Of a stretch of 64,000 nt of DNA, positions 36,201 through 43,464 are shown piece by piece. Each line of letters begins with the position of its first letter. Within the stretch, counting starts at the first letter, position 1. The stretch is from Variovorax sp. Root318D1 (lineage in GTDB: Bacteria > Pseudomonadota > Gammaproteobacteria > Burkholderiales > Burkholderiaceae_C): the NCBI RefSeq assembly GCF_001424835.1, contig NZ_LMCQ01000001.1, positions 23,606 to 87,605 on the forward strand, written 5' to 3'. A program made the position numbers and the translations under genes. The notes under the pieces are model-generated. The model was not told the origin of the DNA. It was given only the letters and a program-made list of their open reading frames with translations, and ran no database searches.

Positions 36201-36430
36201 CCATGCAGTGCGGTGCTGATGGGCTGGCCGCCCGCGCCGCCGGCTGCCAGCGCGGTGGAGGCACTCAGGTACAGCACCGCGATGGCAATGGCATGCAGAC
36301 TGAGCAACGCGGCCGCGCGCGGGGCGCCGCTGCCCGTGCTGGCCGAGCGCGCGTGGCCGCGCGAGATCTCGGGTGCGGCCACCCAGGTGCCGCGGGCGGG
36401 ATTCCAGAGCGTTCGAAATATTCTGTTCAT
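33209..36430 (-). CDS. Glycine-rich autotransporter (type Va)
   Basis: Outer-membrane autotransporter of 1073 residues. Residues 1-62 form an extended signal peptide (MNRIFRTLWNPARGTWVAA, then hydrophobic core ending in ALAA). Residues 63-430 are GGAGG-rich repeats resembling PGRS proteins. A PATR-like segment follows (GAGTLTLGAASTYTGATN), then AGTLRAGAA and a beta-helix. A polyproline run and PPA repeat lead into the C-terminal barrel (about 800-1073), which ends in a tryptophan (GLKVRW). It probably displays a stiff adhesive or surface passenger. The start follows AAAGGT. No processing protease is adjacent. Confidence 0.88.
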   Translation of the reverse strand: MNRIFRTLWNPARGTWVAAPEISRGHARSASTGSGAPRAAALLSLHAIAIAVLYLSASTALAAGGAGGQPISTALHGGAGGSNGSGGAGGLNDVTLGAHGGNGGSSTEAGVTAGSAADVGSFAGATAGAGGAAGASPGADGAAGESHTGGFGAGNGYGGGGGGGYYGLVLSSSALASFGNFTGGRGGAGGNGFWAAGGGGAGGYGSTLIGPLGDYFASGNSTGGAGGKGGDAYSQGGGGGSGGGGFFFRAASPGFNFGTSANITGGVGGAGGSELLPARVNAAGGGGGAGGHGVTLAGSTVTVNNSGQITGGAGGTGGAGGGGAGGTGAPGGGGDGGIGLWSTGTGATLINSGTIAGGTGGIGGANSNGGASGANGAGGEGVVGANLFITNNGTIAGGLGGDGVTRASAVRFTGGVNSLTVNAGSSLVGAIGIDSGAAASVSPGADGLNMANALRIDGTGTIDTHGYGMTWSGPISGVGGLVKDGAGTLTLGAASTYTGATNVAAGTLRAGAANTFSHASNFTVAPGATLDLAGHSQTIASMAIGGTVSLLSSVPGATLTVQGPWVGNGGTLRLGTALGTSSSLSDRLILCGCSAVASGTTFIQITNLGGLGALTTGSGIEVVTAMDGATTTAQTTRSAFVLAGGHVDAGAYEYRLHAADAAGAGENWYLRSGIIVAPPPPPPPPPPPPPPPPAPPAPPAPPAPPAPPAPPAPPAPPAPPAPPAPPAPPPNEGNPLSEDGGTPSSPGGLTVPTYRVEVPLYAALPEQFRQANLAMVGNLHQRVGDDTAAGISETSGQGYRQAWARIIRMDRNIGQAGTVSPRSEGRLTGFQAGADLWANPNWHVGLYVGELEGHMDVNGFARGLPNYAVGSNELRSQYLGAYATWKNDSGLYLDGVLQAGRHRYTASTALGSAGSGKGNSLLASIEVGQGFRISPDWIVEPQLQLVHQRVSLDDASIVGALVQQDSHSGWLVRAGVRVKGEMTTGAGPLQPYARLNLYRSSSGTDVTRFIGPAGFTDIATRTGGTSTELAAGATLRLTPGMSLYGEVGKLWASGGGARVKSGLNASVGLKVRW
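34243..34410. repeat. Polyproline/PPA low-complexity tract in autotransporter
   Basis: Nine-base repeats encoding PPA units are followed by a GGT/GGC run and a G8 homopolymer at 34380-34387 (C8 on the coding strand). It links passenger and barrel. The G8 run is a possible slippage site. Confidence 0.85.
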
Positions 36431-36458
36431 GATTTACCTTTGCAGATGTGTTGCGCCT

Positions 36459-36605
36459 TCAGGCGGCGCGCCGCGCTGCAAGCAGCAGGAGCAGGCACAC
36501 GACCACTACCAGTGAAGCAAGCAGGGCGAATTCCATGAACGACATGCCCGCGTCCTCATGCAGCAGGTTGGTCAGGTTTCTTGGCTGCAGGTTGAGCGGT
36601 TCCAT
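36459..36605 (-). CDS. Orphan Flp-type pilin-like peptide
   Basis: Predicted peptide of 48 residues. Its centre shows the class IVb (Flp) prepilin pattern: G20 followed by five residues and a conserved Glu (GMSFMEFALLASLVVVV), where E25 is +5 after the expected cleavage point. A hydrophobic helix and short basic end (LAARRAA) follow, so the protein ends early compared with typical Flp pilins of 50-60 residues. An AGGGGA ribosome-binding site precedes the ATG. No Tad/Cpa assembly or prepilin peptidase gene is nearby. It lies 28 bp upstream of the autotransporter in the same direction. Confidence 0.6.
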   Translation of the reverse strand: MEPLNLQPRNLTNLLHEDAGMSFMEFALLASLVVVVCLLLLLAARRAA

Positions 36606-36823
36606 GCGTGTCCCCTGGTGATGTGGCCGACCGGCGCTGCCTGGTCCCGGCATTGGGAGCAGGCACTTCGCCGTGGAATCACTTTAGGAATTGCGCCGCC
36701 CGCGCACATGAGCGGTGCGCCCCTTCCAGAACGAGACAAGCGCCCCGGCGCCATTGCAACGAGGCGTGACAAATCGCCTGTGTCCTACTGGCTCCGGCGC
36801 GCGCAGGCCCTAGGATTGGGGGG
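36606..36823. promoter_or_regulatory. Divergent intergenic region
   Basis: About 218 bp with no convincing gene, separating the Flp-like/autotransporter pair from the rightward secreted protein gene. It should hold promoters for both directions; no clear operator was identified. Confidence 0.4.
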
Positions 36824-37168
36824 ATGAGCAAACTGATCCTTGCCTGCCTCGGCGCGGCCGCGTGGTGGGCCGCCGCCGCTGCCATGGCAGAACCCGTGAA
36901 AGTGCCCCTCGACAGCGACGACAAGGGCACCCTGTACGTGGCGCCCAACGTCAATTCCACCGAGACCTCGGCCTACACCAAGGGCGCCACCTTCGGCGTG
37001 CAGCGGCCCGACGGCAGCGGTACCTACATCGGCACCGACACCTCCACGCCCCGGCCCACCTATTCGCTGGGCGCGAGCACGGGCGGCAACGTCTCGCTCA
37101 CGGGTGGCGTGCTGTCGGACGGCAAGACCAACAACGGCGTGAAGGCCGGGATCACCATCAAATATTGA
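36824..37168 (+). CDS. Small secreted protein of unknown function
   Basis: Protein of 114 residues with a clear Sec signal (MSKLILACLGAAAWWAAAAAMA). The mature 90 residues are rich in Gly, Thr, Ser and Asp (KGTLYVAPNVNSTETSAYTKG; SGTYIGTDTSTPRPTYSLGAS) with alternating polar pattern compatible with beta strands. No family was recognised. The last codons overlap the convergent IclR gene by 11 bases. It is divergent from the Flp-like/autotransporter pair, so a shared envelope-related role is possible but not supported by motif. Confidence 0.65.
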   Translation: MSKLILACLGAAAWWAAAAAMAEPVKVPLDSDDKGTLYVAPNVNSTETSAYTKGATFGVQRPDGSGTYIGTDTSTPRPTYSLGASTGGNVSLTGGVLSDGKTNNGVKAGITIKY

Positions 37169-37949
37169 GGGCCTTGCGCCTGAACAGCGCCGATGCGCCG
37201 CTGGCGTGCGCAACTTCTTGCGCCGTCGCGAGCAGGGCCGGTCCGAGTTCGCGCATGCGTTCTTCCGTCAGACGCACCAGCGGCCCCGCGATGGTGATGA
37301 CGCCGATCGCCGCCCCGTTGCCGGTGCGCACGGGCGCGGCCATGGCGCTCATGCCCGGCGCAAACACCTCGTTGATCATCGCGAAGCCCTGCTTGCGCGC
37401 CGTACGCAGGTAGGCGAGCAGTGCCTTGACGCTGGTAGGTGCCTTCGGGCCGTAGTCTTCCGGCTTGCCGAACCCCTGCTTCGCGACGAGCTGCAGCGCC
37501 TGCTCGTCGGTCATGGTCGAGAGCCACGCATGGCCTGCGGAGCTGCACGACAGATTTACCGACAGGCCCATGTCCGGGTCGTAGCGCAGGCCGCGCATGG
37601 CGCCCTGCGCCTTGGCAACGAAGGTGAGCGCATCGCCGTCGACCACGGCGAGCCGCACCAGCTCGCCCGCTTCGGACGCGAGTCGGTCGAGCAGCGGCTG
37701 CGCCACGTCCACGATGCCGCTGTTGCTCAGGAAGCTCAAGCCCAGGGACACGAGCTTGATCGTCAGCATGTAGTCGCCGTGGCTCTGGTCCTGGCGCACG
37801 TAGCCGCAGCGGATCAGCTCGCTCAGCAGGCGATGGGTGGCGCTCAGCGGCATGTCGAGCTCGGCCGAGAGCGCGGAGAGGGCCCGGCCCTCGGGGTGGC
37901 CGGCGAGGTGTTCAAGCACCTTGAAGCTGCGTTCGAGTATGGCGGTCAT
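37158..37949 (-). CDS. IclR-family transcriptional regulator
   Basis: IclR-type regulator of 263 residues. The winged HTH covers residues 1-60 (SFKVLEHLAGHPEGRALSAL; LDMPLSATHRLLSELIRCGYV). The rest is the effector-binding domain with LRYDPDMGLSVNLSCSSAGHAWLS and AMAAPVRTGNGAAIGVITIAGP. Start MTAILERSF is the family-typical N-terminus; a longer frame is less likely. It is divergent from the TRAP/dehydroquinase genes, and an IclR-like palindrome lies between them. Confidence 0.92.
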   Translation of the reverse strand: MTAILERSFKVLEHLAGHPEGRALSALSAELDMPLSATHRLLSELIRCGYVRQDQSHGDYMLTIKLVSLGLSFLSNSGIVDVAQPLLDRLASEAGELVRLAVVDGDALTFVAKAQGAMRGLRYDPDMGLSVNLSCSSAGHAWLSTMTDEQALQLVAKQGFGKPEDYGPKAPTSVKALLAYLRTARKQGFAMINEVFAPGMSAMAAPVRTGNGAAIGVITIAGPLVRLTEERMRELGPALLATAQEVAHASGASALFRRKALNI

Positions 37950-38000
37950 GTGGTTCGAAGGATGGGCAGGCGCCACTCTAGCGCTTTTGCCAAGTGTTTT

Positions 38001-38020
38001 CACTAGTGGAAAAGGTTTCC
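38001..38020. promoter_or_regulatory. IclR-type operator
   Basis: CACTAGTG palindrome at 38001-38008 runs into GGAAA, AGG, TTTCC at 38008-38020. The latter matches the IclR-family pattern GGAAAnnnTTTCC. It lies between the divergent iclR-like and TRAP SBP genes. Confidence 0.68.
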
Positions 38021-38066
38021 AGTTTTCTCGTAAGATCGCGCCGCATCACTTCTGCTGGAGATCACC

Positions 38067-39074
38067 GTGAGAAAGCTTCATCGCTCGCTGGCCGCCGCCG
38101 GCCTGGCCTTTGCACTGGCCGTTCCCGCATTTGCCCAAGACGTGCAGGAGCGCGTCATCCGCTTCGGCCACCTCAACAATGCCGACCATCCGGTGAGCTT
38201 CGGCGTGAAGCGCTTCGCCGAACTGCTCGCGGCCAAGAGCGGCGGCAAGATGAAGGTGCAGGAGTACCCGGCCTCGCAGCTGGGCAACGAGATGCAGCAG
38301 CAGTCCGCATTGCAGGGCGGCGTGCAGCAGATGTCGGCGCCCGCCACCACCTCGCTCGCAGGCATCGTGAAGGAGTTCGGCCTGGTTGACTTTCCGTTCG
38401 CGGTCGGCAACTTTGCACAGGCCGATGCGCTGCTAGACGGCCCGCTCGGCCAGGCGCTGATCGCCAAGCTGCCGGAGAAAGGCCTGGTCGCGCTCGGCTA
38501 CTGGGACCTGGGTTTTCGCAACGTGACGAACAGCAAGCGCCCGATCACGAAGCCCGAGGACCTCGAAGGATTGAAGATCCGCGTGATTCCAAACCCGGTG
38601 TTCCTGGAGACCTTCAAGGCCTTCAAGGCGAACCCGGTGCCGATGCCGTTTGCCGAGCTGTACGGCGCGCTCGAGTCGAAGGCGGTGGATGGGCAGGAGA
38701 ACCCCTACTCGGTGATCCTTTCGAACAAGTTCTTCGAAGTGCAGAAGTTCGTGAGCGCCACCAACCACGTGTATGCGGCCAACATCGTGCTGGTCAGCAA
38801 GAAATTCTGGGACTCGCTGAGCCCCACCGAGCAGAAGATGATGCGCGAGGCCGCGGACGAATCGCGCGGCTACCAGCGCCAGGTGAGCCGAGCCGCCGCG
38901 CAACGGGCCGTGGGCGAGCTGCAGGCCAAGGGCGCGCAGTTCAACGAGCTCGCGCCGGCCGAGCAGGCGCGCATGCGGCAGATCGCAAAACCGGTAGTCG
39001 AGCGCTTTGCCGCCAGCTACGACCCCGCCATGGTCAAGCTCTACGGCGACGAGATCGCGCGCATCCGCAAATGA
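38067..39074 (+). CDS. TRAP transporter solute-binding protein (DctP type)
   Basis: Periplasmic binding protein of 335 residues for a TRAP transporter. Signal peptide MRKLHRSLAAAGLAFALAVPAFA with Sec-type cleavage before QD. Landmarks are IRFGHLNNADHPVSFGVKRFAEL, LEGLKIRVIPNPVFLETFKAF and the DctP selectivity region AELYGALESKAVDGQENPYSVI, where the arginine of KIRV contacts a carboxylate. The membrane subunits are not in the window. Its stop overlaps the aroQ start by ATGA. The ligand is probably an acid such as quinate or shikimate by linkage. Confidence 0.9.
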   Translation: MRKLHRSLAAAGLAFALAVPAFAQDVQERVIRFGHLNNADHPVSFGVKRFAELLAAKSGGKMKVQEYPASQLGNEMQQQSALQGGVQQMSAPATTSLAGIVKEFGLVDFPFAVGNFAQADALLDGPLGQALIAKLPEKGLVALGYWDLGFRNVTNSKRPITKPEDLEGLKIRVIPNPVFLETFKAFKANPVPMPFAELYGALESKAVDGQENPYSVILSNKFFEVQKFVSATNHVYAANIVLVSKKFWDSLSPTEQKMMREAADESRGYQRQVSRAAAQRAVGELQAKGAQFNELAPAEQARMRQIAKPVVERFAASYDPAMVKLYGDEIARIRK

Positions 39075-39544
39075 GCAGCAGCCACGCGAGCCCTCCCATG
39101 AAGATCCTCGTCCTGCACGGTCCGAACCTCAACCTGTTCGGCCGCCGCGAACCCCACATCTACGGCACGACCACGCTGGCCGAGATCGATGCGCGGCTGC
39201 AAAAGCTCGCGGCCGAACTCGGCGTGACGCTCGACACGATCCAGTCGAACCACGAAGGCGAGCTGATCGACTTCCTGCATGCGCACATCGACGACGCGCA
39301 GGGCGCGCTCGTCAACCCGGCCGGCCTCACGCAGCACGGCGTTCCGCTGCACGACGCGATCAAGGCGATGCCGTTTCCGGTCATCGAGGTCCACATGTCG
39401 AACATCGCGGCGCGCGAGGCCTGGCGGGCGCACTCGATCATCTCGCCGGCCGTCAGGGGCACGGTCCAGGGGCTGGGTCCGCAGTCTTATCTGGCCGCAT
39501 TGCGCGCGCTGGTCGAGATGCAGCGGCAGCCGACAGGCACCTGA
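39071..39544 (+). CDS. aroQ: Type II 3-dehydroquinate dehydratase
   Basis: Type II dehydroquinase of 157 residues from the ATGA-overlapping start (148 if the ATG at 39098 giving MKILVLHGPN is used). It interconverts 3-dehydroquinate and 3-dehydroshikimate as a dodecamer. Conserved GPNLNLFGRREPHIYG holds the active-site Arg and Tyr; QSNHEGELIDFLH and VEVHMSNIAAREAWRAHS-like sequence follows. Linkage to an IclR regulator and TRAP SBP suggests a catabolic copy for quinate or shikimate uptake rather than the biosynthetic one. Confidence 0.93.
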   Translation: MSSSHASPPMKILVLHGPNLNLFGRREPHIYGTTTLAEIDARLQKLAAELGVTLDTIQSNHEGELIDFLHAHIDDAQGALVNPAGLTQHGVPLHDAIKAMPFPVIEVHMSNIAAREAWRAHSIISPAVRGTVQGLGPQSYLAALRALVEMQRQPTGT

Positions 39545-39563
39545 AGAAGACGGGCGCTTCTTC
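39543..39563. terminator. Weak hairpin between convergent genes
   Basis: GAAGAAG, seven bases, CTTCTTC overlapping the aroQ stop. It lacks a T tract, so termination is uncertain. Confidence 0.35.
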
Positions 39564-39571
39564 CGAGACGT

Positions 39572-39988
39572 TCAGGTCACGCTCATCGCAAGCGGCGTGG
39601 TCTGGAACGCCAGCTGTCGCCAACGGCCCTCGTGCTCGGTCCAGACCTGCATCACGCGCGAGTCGATGCGCACGGTGCCGCTGCCGTCCTTGCGCACGGC
39701 CACCAGCAGCTGCCGGCCAGTCATGAGCGCGGTGTTGCCGAGCACCTGCACCTTCAGTTCGGAGCGGTCGATCTGCCGGTAGTCGACATGCGTGCCGCCC
39801 GAGCGGAAGTAGCTCTCGTAGTCGTCGATCTGGCCCTTGGCGTGGACATGCGTGAGCGACGGATGAAGGATCTCGCGCAGCCGCGCGAAGTCGGCTCGCT
39901 TCATGGCATCGCATCGCTCTGCCTCCAGGTCGAGCAGCAGCGCCTCGGTGCCGGAAAGGGAAGGGGAGGTGAAAGCAGTCGCGGTCAT
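39572..39988 (-). CDS. NTF2/SnoaL-like protein
   Basis: Protein of 138 residues with the DUF4440/nuclear-transport-factor-2-like fold: ERCDAMKRADFARLREILHPSLTHVHAKG, YESYFRSGGTHVDYRQID and VMQVWTEHEGRWRQLAFQTTPL. Such proteins bind small hydrophobic molecules or act as isomerases. The start overlaps the monooxygenase stop by ATGA (39985-39988), so it is coupled to it and probably helps the same pathway. A larger open frame in this phase extends into the monooxygenase and is not used. Confidence 0.8.
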   Translation of the reverse strand: MTATAFTSPSLSGTEALLLDLEAERCDAMKRADFARLREILHPSLTHVHAKGQIDDYESYFRSGGTHVDYRQIDRSELKVQVLGNTALMTGRQLLVAVRKDGSGTVRIDSRVMQVWTEHEGRWRQLAFQTTPLAMSVT

Positions 39989-41601
39989 GCCGGTTCCTGG
40001 AGAGTGGTGGTGGGGCGGTTCAGCGTGGCGCCGAGAGTCCTGCAGGCGCGCTGCATCAGAGCCTCGACTTCCCCAGCGCCGCGCGCCACGCCGTAGACCA
40101 GGTGGTCCGGCCGCACGAGCGCGGCTGCGCACTGGTGGCGCTCGAACCACGCGGCAAGGATGCCGTCCGCTTCGGCCAGTGTCGCGATGCCGGACGCTGC
40201 CGCGGCGGCGTCGATGCACAGCAGCTGCGCCCCGAGGGCGGCAGCCGGCTCGCGCAAGACACGCAGCGCCGCCGCATCGGGCGCATGGCGCAGCACGAGC
40301 AGGAAGCCGTGCGGCAGCAGGTCGTCCATCATCTGCGGCGCCGCGCCGGCTTCGATCGATCCGATGGCCTGTGGAAACGGCGTGCCCGCGGGAAGCTCGT
40401 CGCGGTCGATCAGTCCATGGTGCACGCCGGGCAGCAGGCTTTGGCGCAGCTGCATGCGCACCTGTCCGCCTTGCTCGTCGCGCAGGCGGCGGTCGCGCTC
40501 GGCGGCGCGCACCGGATCGCGCTCGCAGATGATCTGGCCCAGGCGCTTGACGGTTGCCGTCACCTCCTCGACCTGCGGCCCGCGCTCGTCGCCGTAGCTG
40601 TCCAGCAGGCTTTCGGGCGCGCGTTGCTCGAGCACCCACTGAAGCTTCCACGCCAGGTTGACGGCATCGCGCAGGCCCTGGCACATGCCCTGGGCCAGGA
40701 AGGGGGGCATCTGGTGCGCGCTGTCGCCCGCGAGCAGCACTCGCCCGTTGCGCCACTGCTCGAGCACCACCGCGTGGAAACGGTAGGTCGCCGCGCGCCA
40801 GATGCGCGCATCCGCGGGCGTGAGCCAGGGAGCGAGCAGCTTCCAGATCGACTCGTGCGGCATCTCGCGCTGCTCGGCCTCATGGGGCAGCAGCAGGAAC
40901 TCCCATCGCCGGTGATTGCCGGGCCCCACCACGTAGGTGCAGGGCCGCGACGGATGGCAGTACTGGACGTTGGTGGCGGGCAGGCGGTCGAGCTTGTCTT
41001 CATCGACGTGCATGTCGACCACGATCCAGGGCTCGTCGAAGTCCAGGCTCTTGAGCTTCAGGCCCATCTGCTTGCGCGTGGGGCTTGTGCCGCCGTCGCA
41101 GCCGACGACGTAGCGCGCGCGCAGCTGCGCCTCGGTGCCGTCGGGCCCGCGGACGGCAAGCAGTGCGTGGTCCGGTGACTGGCTCAGCTGCAGCACTTCG
41201 TGGCCGAGATGGATCGACACGCTCGGGAGCTTGCCGACCGCTTCACGCAGCGAGGCTTCGAGCGCCGGCTGGTTGAAGGTGTACGACGGCGCCCACGCGA
41301 GCGGGTAGGGCGAGGGCCCCATGTCGAAATGCTGGATGGGTTCGCGGTCGCTGCCCTGGTAGATCGTCGGGCGGTAGGGCGTCATGTGCGGCGCCAGCGT
41401 GCCGGCGATGCCGATTTCCTGGAACACGCGCAGCGCCTCGTGGTCGAGCGCAAAGGCGCGCGGCAGCGGATAGATCTGATCCGATTTGTCGAAGACCGCG
41501 ACGCGCAGGCCGCGCCCGCCGAGCAATGCGGCGAGCGTGGCGCCGACGGGGCCGAAGCCGATGACGGCCACGTCGACGGTTTCGGGATCTTGTTGGGGCA
41601 T
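39985..41601 (-). CDS. FAD-dependent aromatic monooxygenase (MhpA-like)
   Basis: Class A flavoprotein hydroxylase of 538 residues, similar to 3-(3-hydroxyphenyl)propionate hydroxylases. The N-terminal Rossmann motif is VAVIGFGPVGATLA, the DG motif is VGCDGGTSPTRKQMG and the GD motif is VLLAGDSAHQMPPFLAQGMCQGLRDAVNLAWKL. A thioredoxin-like C-terminal domain is present, as in phenol and MhpA hydroxylases. ATG at MPQQDPETVDVAV gives a natural N-terminus. The promoter region carries TGCAT-type operator pairs. It is divergent from an alcohol dehydrogenase of the same pathway. Confidence 0.9.
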   Translation of the reverse strand: MPQQDPETVDVAVIGFGPVGATLAALLGGRGLRVAVFDKSDQIYPLPRAFALDHEALRVFQEIGIAGTLAPHMTPYRPTIYQGSDREPIQHFDMGPSPYPLAWAPSYTFNQPALEASLREAVGKLPSVSIHLGHEVLQLSQSPDHALLAVRGPDGTEAQLRARYVVGCDGGTSPTRKQMGLKLKSLDFDEPWIVVDMHVDEDKLDRLPATNVQYCHPSRPCTYVVGPGNHRRWEFLLLPHEAEQREMPHESIWKLLAPWLTPADARIWRAATYRFHAVVLEQWRNGRVLLAGDSAHQMPPFLAQGMCQGLRDAVNLAWKLQWVLEQRAPESLLDSYGDERGPQVEEVTATVKRLGQIICERDPVRAAERDRRLRDEQGGQVRMQLRQSLLPGVHHGLIDRDELPAGTPFPQAIGSIEAGAAPQMMDDLLPHGFLLVLRHAPDAAALRVLREPAAALGAQLLCIDAAAAASGIATLAEADGILAAWFERHQCAAALVRPDHLVYGVARGAGEVEALMQRACRTLGATLNRPTTTLQEPA

Positions 41602-41613
41602 GGTATCTTTCAA

Positions 41614-41641
41614 ATGCATGAACATAGAATTGTGCATAAAA
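41614..41641. promoter_or_regulatory. GntR operator pair 1 (monooxygenase promoter)
   Basis: ATGCAT at 41614 and GTGCAT at 41632, starts 18 bp apart; the second is followed by AAAA. It lies just upstream of the leftward monooxygenase start. Confidence 0.7.
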
Positions 41642-41699
41642 CATACTTCCGTGCACCAAGGGTTGTCCCCGATGGCATCGTGCCACTTGGTCGAAAAGA

Positions 41700-41723
41700 A
41701 TGCATAAAACGCAATTTGTGCAT
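41700..41723. promoter_or_regulatory. GntR operator pair 2 (dehydrogenase promoter)
   Basis: ATGCAT at 41700 (followed by AAAA) and GTGCAT at 41718, exactly 18 bp apart, upstream of the rightward dehydrogenase start at 41760. Confidence 0.72.
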
Positions 41724-41759
41724 CAAGTGTTCGGACAACCCAGCAAGGAGACACACACC

Positions 41760-42869
41760 ATGACGACGATGAAAGCCGCCCGACTGCACAAGGTCGGCGC
41801 CCCGATGGAAGTCGAGCAGCTGCCGATTCCGCAGCCTGCCGCCAACGACGTGCAGGTGCGGGTGCGTGCCTGCGGCATCGTGCCCAACCTGGGCAACATC
41901 CTGGCCAACTGGACGACCTGGTTTCCCGAGCTGCCGCTGCCGCCGCTGCCCGCGGTCTTTGGGCTGGACCCGGCCGGCGAGGTGACGGCGGTCGGCTCGC
42001 ACGTGCACACCTGGAAGCCGGGCGACCGCGTCTACGTGAACCCCAGCCTCTACTGCGGCGGCTGCCGCGCCTGCCGCAACGGCGATCTCATCAACTGCAC
42101 GCACTACGCGTTCAGCGGCTACTTCGGCTTCTCGCAGAACTCGCTCAAGCTGTACAAGAACTATCCGTTCGGCGGCCTGTGCGAATACATGATCGCGCCG
42201 CAGTACGCGCTGGTGAAGCTGCCGGACAACGTGAGCTTCAACCAGGCAGCGCGCTTCGGCTACCTGGGCACCATGTACTCCGCAATGCGCAAGGCGAAGG
42301 TCGGCCCCGGCCGCAGCGTGCTGATCAACGGTATCAGCGGCACGCTGGGCATCGGCGGCGCGCTCTTCGGGCTGGCCATGGGCGCCACGCGCATCCTCGG
42401 CACCGGGCGCAACCGCGAGCTGCTGGAGCGCGTCAAGGCGCTGGCACCCGATCGCATCGAGATCTTTTCCAATGCCGACGGCGAGGCGATCGACGCATGG
42501 GCCAAGGCCCGCACGGACGGCCTGGGCGTGGACACCTTCATCGACGCGCTGGGCCCCGGCGCGCCGCATGAAACCTTCCAGCAGGGCGTGCGCGCACTCA
42601 AGCGCGGCGGCCGCGCCTTCAACATCGGCGCCATCGCCGGCATGGTGGGCATGGACCTGCACACCATGATGGACGAGCAACAGAGCATCGAAGGCTCGGC
42701 CTGGTTCACCGCCGGCGAAGGCCAGGACATGGCCGACATGGCCGAGGCCGGCACGCTCGACCTCTCGGTGTTCGAGCACGTGTGCTATCCGCTCGACCGC
42801 ATCAACGAAGCGATCTCGGGCATCGCGAGCCGCAACGGCGGCTTCAGCAACTTCGTCATCAACCCCTGA
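41760..42869 (+). CDS. Zinc-dependent alcohol dehydrogenase (MDR family)
   Basis: Medium-chain dehydrogenase of 369 residues. The N-terminal GroES-like domain includes FGLDPAGEVTAVGSHVHTWKPGDRVYV. The structural-zinc cysteines are in CGGCRACRNGDLINC. The cofactor domain has GISGTLGIGGALFGLAMGA where the usual glycine-rich loop sits. Catalytic zinc ligand region has CGIVPNLGN at residue 38-46, so the first ligand is Cys. It follows a GGAGACACACACC ribosome-binding stretch. It is first in a rightward operon with the cupin and GntR genes. Confidence 0.88.
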   Translation: MTTMKAARLHKVGAPMEVEQLPIPQPAANDVQVRVRACGIVPNLGNILANWTTWFPELPLPPLPAVFGLDPAGEVTAVGSHVHTWKPGDRVYVNPSLYCGGCRACRNGDLINCTHYAFSGYFGFSQNSLKLYKNYPFGGLCEYMIAPQYALVKLPDNVSFNQAARFGYLGTMYSAMRKAKVGPGRSVLINGISGTLGIGGALFGLAMGATRILGTGRNRELLERVKALAPDRIEIFSNADGEAIDAWAKARTDGLGVDTFIDALGPGAPHETFQQGVRALKRGGRAFNIGAIAGMVGMDLHTMMDEQQSIEGSAWFTAGEGQDMADMAEAGTLDLSVFEHVCYPLDRINEAISGIASRNGGFSNFVINP

Positions 42870-42877
42870 GGCATGCC

Positions 42878-43429
42878 ATGAAAATCAGACGCGTGGTGGC
42901 AGGTACGGGCGCCGACGGCAAGGCCCGGGTGCTCTCGGATGGCGTTGCGCCGCGCAGCGTCGAGTTCACGACCTTGCCCGGCCATGGCGCAGCGCTGCTG
43001 TGGGCGACGGAGGCCGCCGACACCGTGGGCGCGGGCACTGCAAGCGACCGCACGGGCGAGGCAGGGTTCGCGCCGGCTGCGGGCGGCACCCGCGTCATGA
43101 TGGTCACCTTCCCGCCCGACGCGGTCATGATGCGCGCCGACTTCGATGCCGCCGCGTTCAGCGCCGAGGCCGGCCGCCTCGTGCCGGGCCTGGCCGAGAC
43201 CTTCGAGCCCGATCACCCCGGCATGCACACCACCGACAGCATCGACTACGACATCGTGCTCGAAGGCGAGATCACGCTCGAACTCGACGACGGCGCGCAG
43301 GTGCTGCTGCGCCGGCATGACGTGGCCGTGCAGCACGGCAACCGGCACGCATGGCGCAACCTCGGCGACAAGCCCGCGACCATGCTGTTCGTGCTCGTGG
43401 GCGCCAGGCGAACGGGCGGCGGCGCATGA
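42878..43429 (+). CDS. Cupin-domain protein
   Basis: Small single-domain cupin of 183 residues. The conserved barrel is around TFEPDHPGMHTTDSIDYDIVLEGEITLELDDGAQVLLRRHDVAVQHGNRHAWRNLG. The first metal motif is degenerate (HTTDSIDYDIVLEGE), while QHGNRHAWRN carries the second with two histidines. Start MKIRRVVAG is 8 bp after the dehydrogenase stop. Similar proteins accompany aromatic catabolic operons, but the substrate is unknown. Confidence 0.82.
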   Translation: MKIRRVVAGTGADGKARVLSDGVAPRSVEFTTLPGHGAALLWATEAADTVGAGTASDRTGEAGFAPAAGGTRVMMVTFPPDAVMMRADFDAAAFSAEAGRLVPGLAETFEPDHPGMHTTDSIDYDIVLEGEITLELDDGAQVLLRRHDVAVQHGNRHAWRNLGDKPATMLFVLVGARRTGGGA

Positions 43430-43436
43430 AGAGGCG

Positions 43437-43464
43437 GTGCATAAAATGATTTCCATGCATAAAC
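43437..43464. promoter_or_regulatory. GntR operator pair 3 (at gntR start)
   Basis: GTGCAT at 43437 (followed by AAAA) and ATGCAT at 43455 (followed by AAAC), 18 bp apart. It covers the start codon region of the regulator, implying autorepression. Confidence 0.72.
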
